From positions 1 through 15,467 of the forward strand of contig JAKLKB010000150.1 in assembly GCA_023150835.1 (NCBI GenBank): DNA of 15,467 bases, in the 5' to 3' direction. The DNA comes from Myxococcota bacterium. Lineage in GTDB: Bacteria; Myxococcota_C; UBA6777. Position numbers and translations under genes: made by a program. The notes beneath the pieces are model-generated. The model was not told the origin of the DNA. It searched no databases and was given only the letters and a program-made list of their open reading frames with translations. Below are positions 14,197 through 15,467 of this stretch, in pieces (the first letter of the stretch is position 1; each line of letters opens with the position of its first letter).

Positions 14197-14215
14197 GGCA
14201 ACGCTTGCCGTTGCC
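14197..14215 (-). other. Leader hairpin next to the acyltransferase ribosome site
   Basis: GGCAACG and CGTTGCC form a perfect seven-pair stem with a five-base loop. On the minus-strand transcript it ends 20 bases before the start codon and a few bases before GTGGAGG. It could influence ribosome access or be a chance palindrome. The surrounding gap 14177-14450 holds no gene. Confidence 0.4.
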
Positions 14216-14346
14216 GTCTTTTCCACGCCGACAACACCCACAGTTGCCGCCTTTTCGATCACACCGCCTGATCCGCCTGTGCAAATAACCTCGAACATCG
14301 CTCGTTTTCGCGGCTGCGTTGTGATCGTCCTTTCACCAATGTGGCT

Positions 14347-14355
14347 CTTATAGCA
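14347..14355 (-). promoter_or_regulatory. Candidate extended -10 box for the acyltransferase gene
   Basis: The minus strand reads TGCTATAAG here, a TGn extended -10 box with 5/6 match. No matching -35 box is seen at normal spacing. The leader would be about 165 bases and would contain the 14197-14215 hairpin. Weak evidence. Confidence 0.22.
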
Positions 14356-14450
14356 CAGTGTCGCAAAAAAGAAACTGTCATTTTTCTGTCACCCCTGTTT
14401 TTCCCCTTCCTGCCTGCCCCCACAAGCCCCCGCATCGGTGTTGTTTTTTT

Positions 14451-15218
14451 TCACGGACAGCCTTCATCGACTTTGCCGTCGCAATTGTTGTCGAGTCCGT
14501 CGCAGATCTCAGGGCCTTTGCTGAAGGACAGACATTCGAGTATGCCTTTGGCGCTGTTGCAACTAAGCTTTCCGCTCGCGCACACCCCGGGGAGTCCCGT
14601 AATGCAGTTTTGTCCCTGTTGTGGGATATCTTCGTCGACTTTGCCGTCGCAATCGTTGTCTTGGCCGTCGCACTTTTCGGGCTGTGGCTGTCGTTCGTTG
14701 GCACAAGCGCCCCATTGACCGCCTTCACAGGTCTGTACGCCGTCTCGGCAAGCCCCGATCCGTTGGGTCTGGATCGGCCCTGTATAACAGGGCTTTTGCG
14801 CTCCGTTTGTGCAGACAGGCGGCGGAGGTTCGGGCATCGGTTCGCTCGCAGAGTCGGGCTGGATGGTTTCGATACTTTTTTCGGCGGCTGGTTCAGGCGT
14901 CACTTCCTCGGTGGATTCGGGTGTTGGTTCGGTCGTTGGCTCTGATCCGTCTTGGGCGGTGTGTTCGGTTTTTGCTTCGGAGGTCGTTTCGGTGGCTTCG
15001 TCTGTTCCTTCGGAGGGGAGGGTGTCTTTTTGGATCTCCGCGCTTGGCTCGGTCGGATCGCTTGCGTCGGAGATCTCACAACGGCCTGCGATGCACTTCG
15101 CAGGAGCGGTGCATTGGGCGTCTTGTTGGCATACCAGCGGATCATTGCACGTGCAACGACTCGACCCCACCCCCACAAACAACAAACAAATCCACCACAA
15201 ACGACAAATGCGATCCAT
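14451..15218 (-). CDS. Secreted MopE-like protein with two CDGxDNxCDGxVDE motifs
   Basis: The product is 255 residues. Residues about 5-20 are a hydrophobic export signal followed by SSRC; the arginine before C22 makes it a poor lipobox, so lipidation is uncertain. Residues 22-50 hold a small Cys-rich segment (C30, C36, C42, C47). Residues 52-134 are a flexible Thr/Glu/Pro/Ser linker. Residues 136-255 resemble MopE-type repeats: CYTGP, GACRDGVQTC, GGQWGACANE, then CDGQDNDCDGKVDED (183-197) and CDGLDNNCDGKVDEG (239-253). The Asp/Asn-rich loops are predicted metal-binding sites, named after the Methylococcus copper-binding protein MopE. The protein ends right after the second motif with no sorting tail. 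The ATG at 15218 has AAAGGAG with eight bases between. Its stop lies 274 bases before the acyltransferase start. Location outside the cytoplasmic membrane is likely; metal identity is unknown. Confidence 0.9.
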   Translation of the reverse strand: MDRICRLWWICLLFVGVGSSRCTCNDPLVCQQDAQCTAPAKCIAGRCEISDASDPTEPSAEIQKDTLPSEGTDEATETTSEAKTEHTAQDGSEPTTEPTPESTEEVTPEPAAEKSIETIQPDSASEPMPEPPPPVCTNGAQKPCYTGPIQTQRIGACRDGVQTCEGGQWGACANERQPQPEKCDGQDNDCDGKVDEDIPQQGQNCITGLPGVCASGKLSCNSAKGILECLSFSKGPEICDGLDNNCDGKVDEGCP

Positions 15219-15246
15219 CTTTTTTTCTCCTTTAACGCGGCTTGGT

Positions 15247-15306
15247 GGGGGCTTCTTTTGTAGGGGCTTCTTTTGTGGGGGCTTCTTTTGTGGGGGCTTC
15301 TTTTGT
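15247..15306. repeat. 15-bp tandem repeat, four units, upstream of the MopE-like gene
   Basis: Four units of GGGGGCTTCTTTTGT (the second begins with A). On the minus strand they read ACAAAAGAAGCCCCC, which would encode TKEAP in a short frame that ends in TAA just inside the AAAGGAG of the MopE-like gene. That frame has an ATG at 15323-15321 but no ribosome site, so I do not call it a gene. The repeat lies in the leader or promoter region, where copy number would alter spacing. Confidence 0.85.
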
Positions 15307-15320
15307 GGGGCGCTGCCCCA
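15306..15320. other. Short GC-rich hairpin adjoining the 15-bp repeat
   Basis: TGGGGC, a GCT loop and GCCCCA form a perfect six-pair stem at the edge of the tandem repeat, upstream of the MopE-like gene. No T run follows on either strand. Confidence 0.4.
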
Positions 15321-15393
15321 TAGGCGTTAGGTTAAGGTGGAAACACCGGAGGGTCGAGGATGATCGCCGTTTTGGGTGTTGGCCCCCCCTCAA

Positions 15394-15413
15394 TCCCCCC
15401 GTGAACGGGGGGA
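15394..15413. other. Strong GC hairpin near the right edge
   Basis: TCCCCCCG, a TGAA loop and CGGGGGGA form a perfect eight-pair stem, with CAA/TTG able to extend it across a two-base bulge. No T run follows. It may be a repeat-type intergenic palindrome or the end of a transcript from beyond the window. The stretch 15321-15467 shows no convincing gene. Confidence 0.5.
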
Positions 15414-15467
15414 AGTTGGAACGGGTAGCGTCTGCGTCTCGTGCATACAGCGTGCGTCACGAAAAAA

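Noticed and set aside
12964-14271. 435-codon plus-strand open frame over the acyltransferase gene
   Set aside because: It is antisense to a gene with conserved motifs and a strong ribosome site, spans the gap to kinase 2, and its product shows no domain-like pattern.
15235-15323. Short minus-strand gene encoding MGQRPTKEAP repeats
   Set aside because: No ribosome site precedes the ATG, the frame upstream runs through hairpins and looks non-coding, and the peptide is only the repeat. Kept as a repeat and an observation.

Overview
The window is about 15.5 kb of bacterial chromosome with mid-range GC (roughly 50-55% by eye). It reads like a myxobacterial or deltaproteobacterial relative (Myxococcota-type). 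The signs are two large Ser/Thr protein kinases with long low-complexity tails, secreted cysteine-rich proteins, a MopE-like protein with CDGxDNxCDGxVDE motifs, several short tandem repeats inside genes, and only one housekeeping gene (rlmE). The taxonomic call is inference from gene content; there is no rRNA or marker gene to confirm it. I see no tRNA, CRISPR array, transposase, integrase or phage gene.

Layout. 1-337 (-): the N-terminal part of a membrane-anchored PASTA protein that runs off the left edge. 614-1531 (+): an unrecognised two-helix membrane protein, divergent from it. 1621-2676 (-): a membrane-anchored protein with two DUF3887-like domains. 2733-4757 (+): transmembrane Ser/Thr kinase 1, followed after a hairpin by a cysteine-rich lipoprotein at 4834-6363 (+). 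Converging on these is a minus-strand block: rlmE (9495-8782), a CxxCxxCC (YkgJ-type) membrane protein (8576-7998), and a CBM9-like lipoprotein (8001-6472). The last two overlap by ATGA. Divergent from rlmE is an intracellular-type subtilisin, 9794-10771 (+). It converges on soluble Ser/Thr kinase 2 (12978-10843, -). Upstream of kinase 2 on the minus strand are an NHSGG-type acyltransferase (14176-13178) and a secreted MopE-like protein (15218-14451). The right edge (15235-15467) holds a 15-bp tandem repeat and hairpins but no convincing gene.

How the genes may work together. Most products sit in, on or outside the envelope: the PASTA protein, the DUF3887-like protein, two lipoproteins, the MopE-like protein and a lipid acyltransferase. 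The two kinases are the obvious signalling parts. Kinase 1 probably shares a transcript with the cysteine-rich lipoprotein. This is a plausible envelope or signalling neighbourhood, not a recognisable named system. I found nothing I could honestly call a defence, secretion or biosynthetic cluster.

The most unusual item is kinase 2. Its glycine-rich loop has lost every glycine while the other catalytic residues are intact. It also carries seven 11-residue tandem repeats and a C-terminal domain whose predicted fold order resembles Roadblock/LC7. Other points for a second look are the seven-unit cysteine repeat of the lipoprotein, in-frame 15-bp and 33-bp minisatellites, a run of ten G in the PASTA gene, and a very high local density of GATC.
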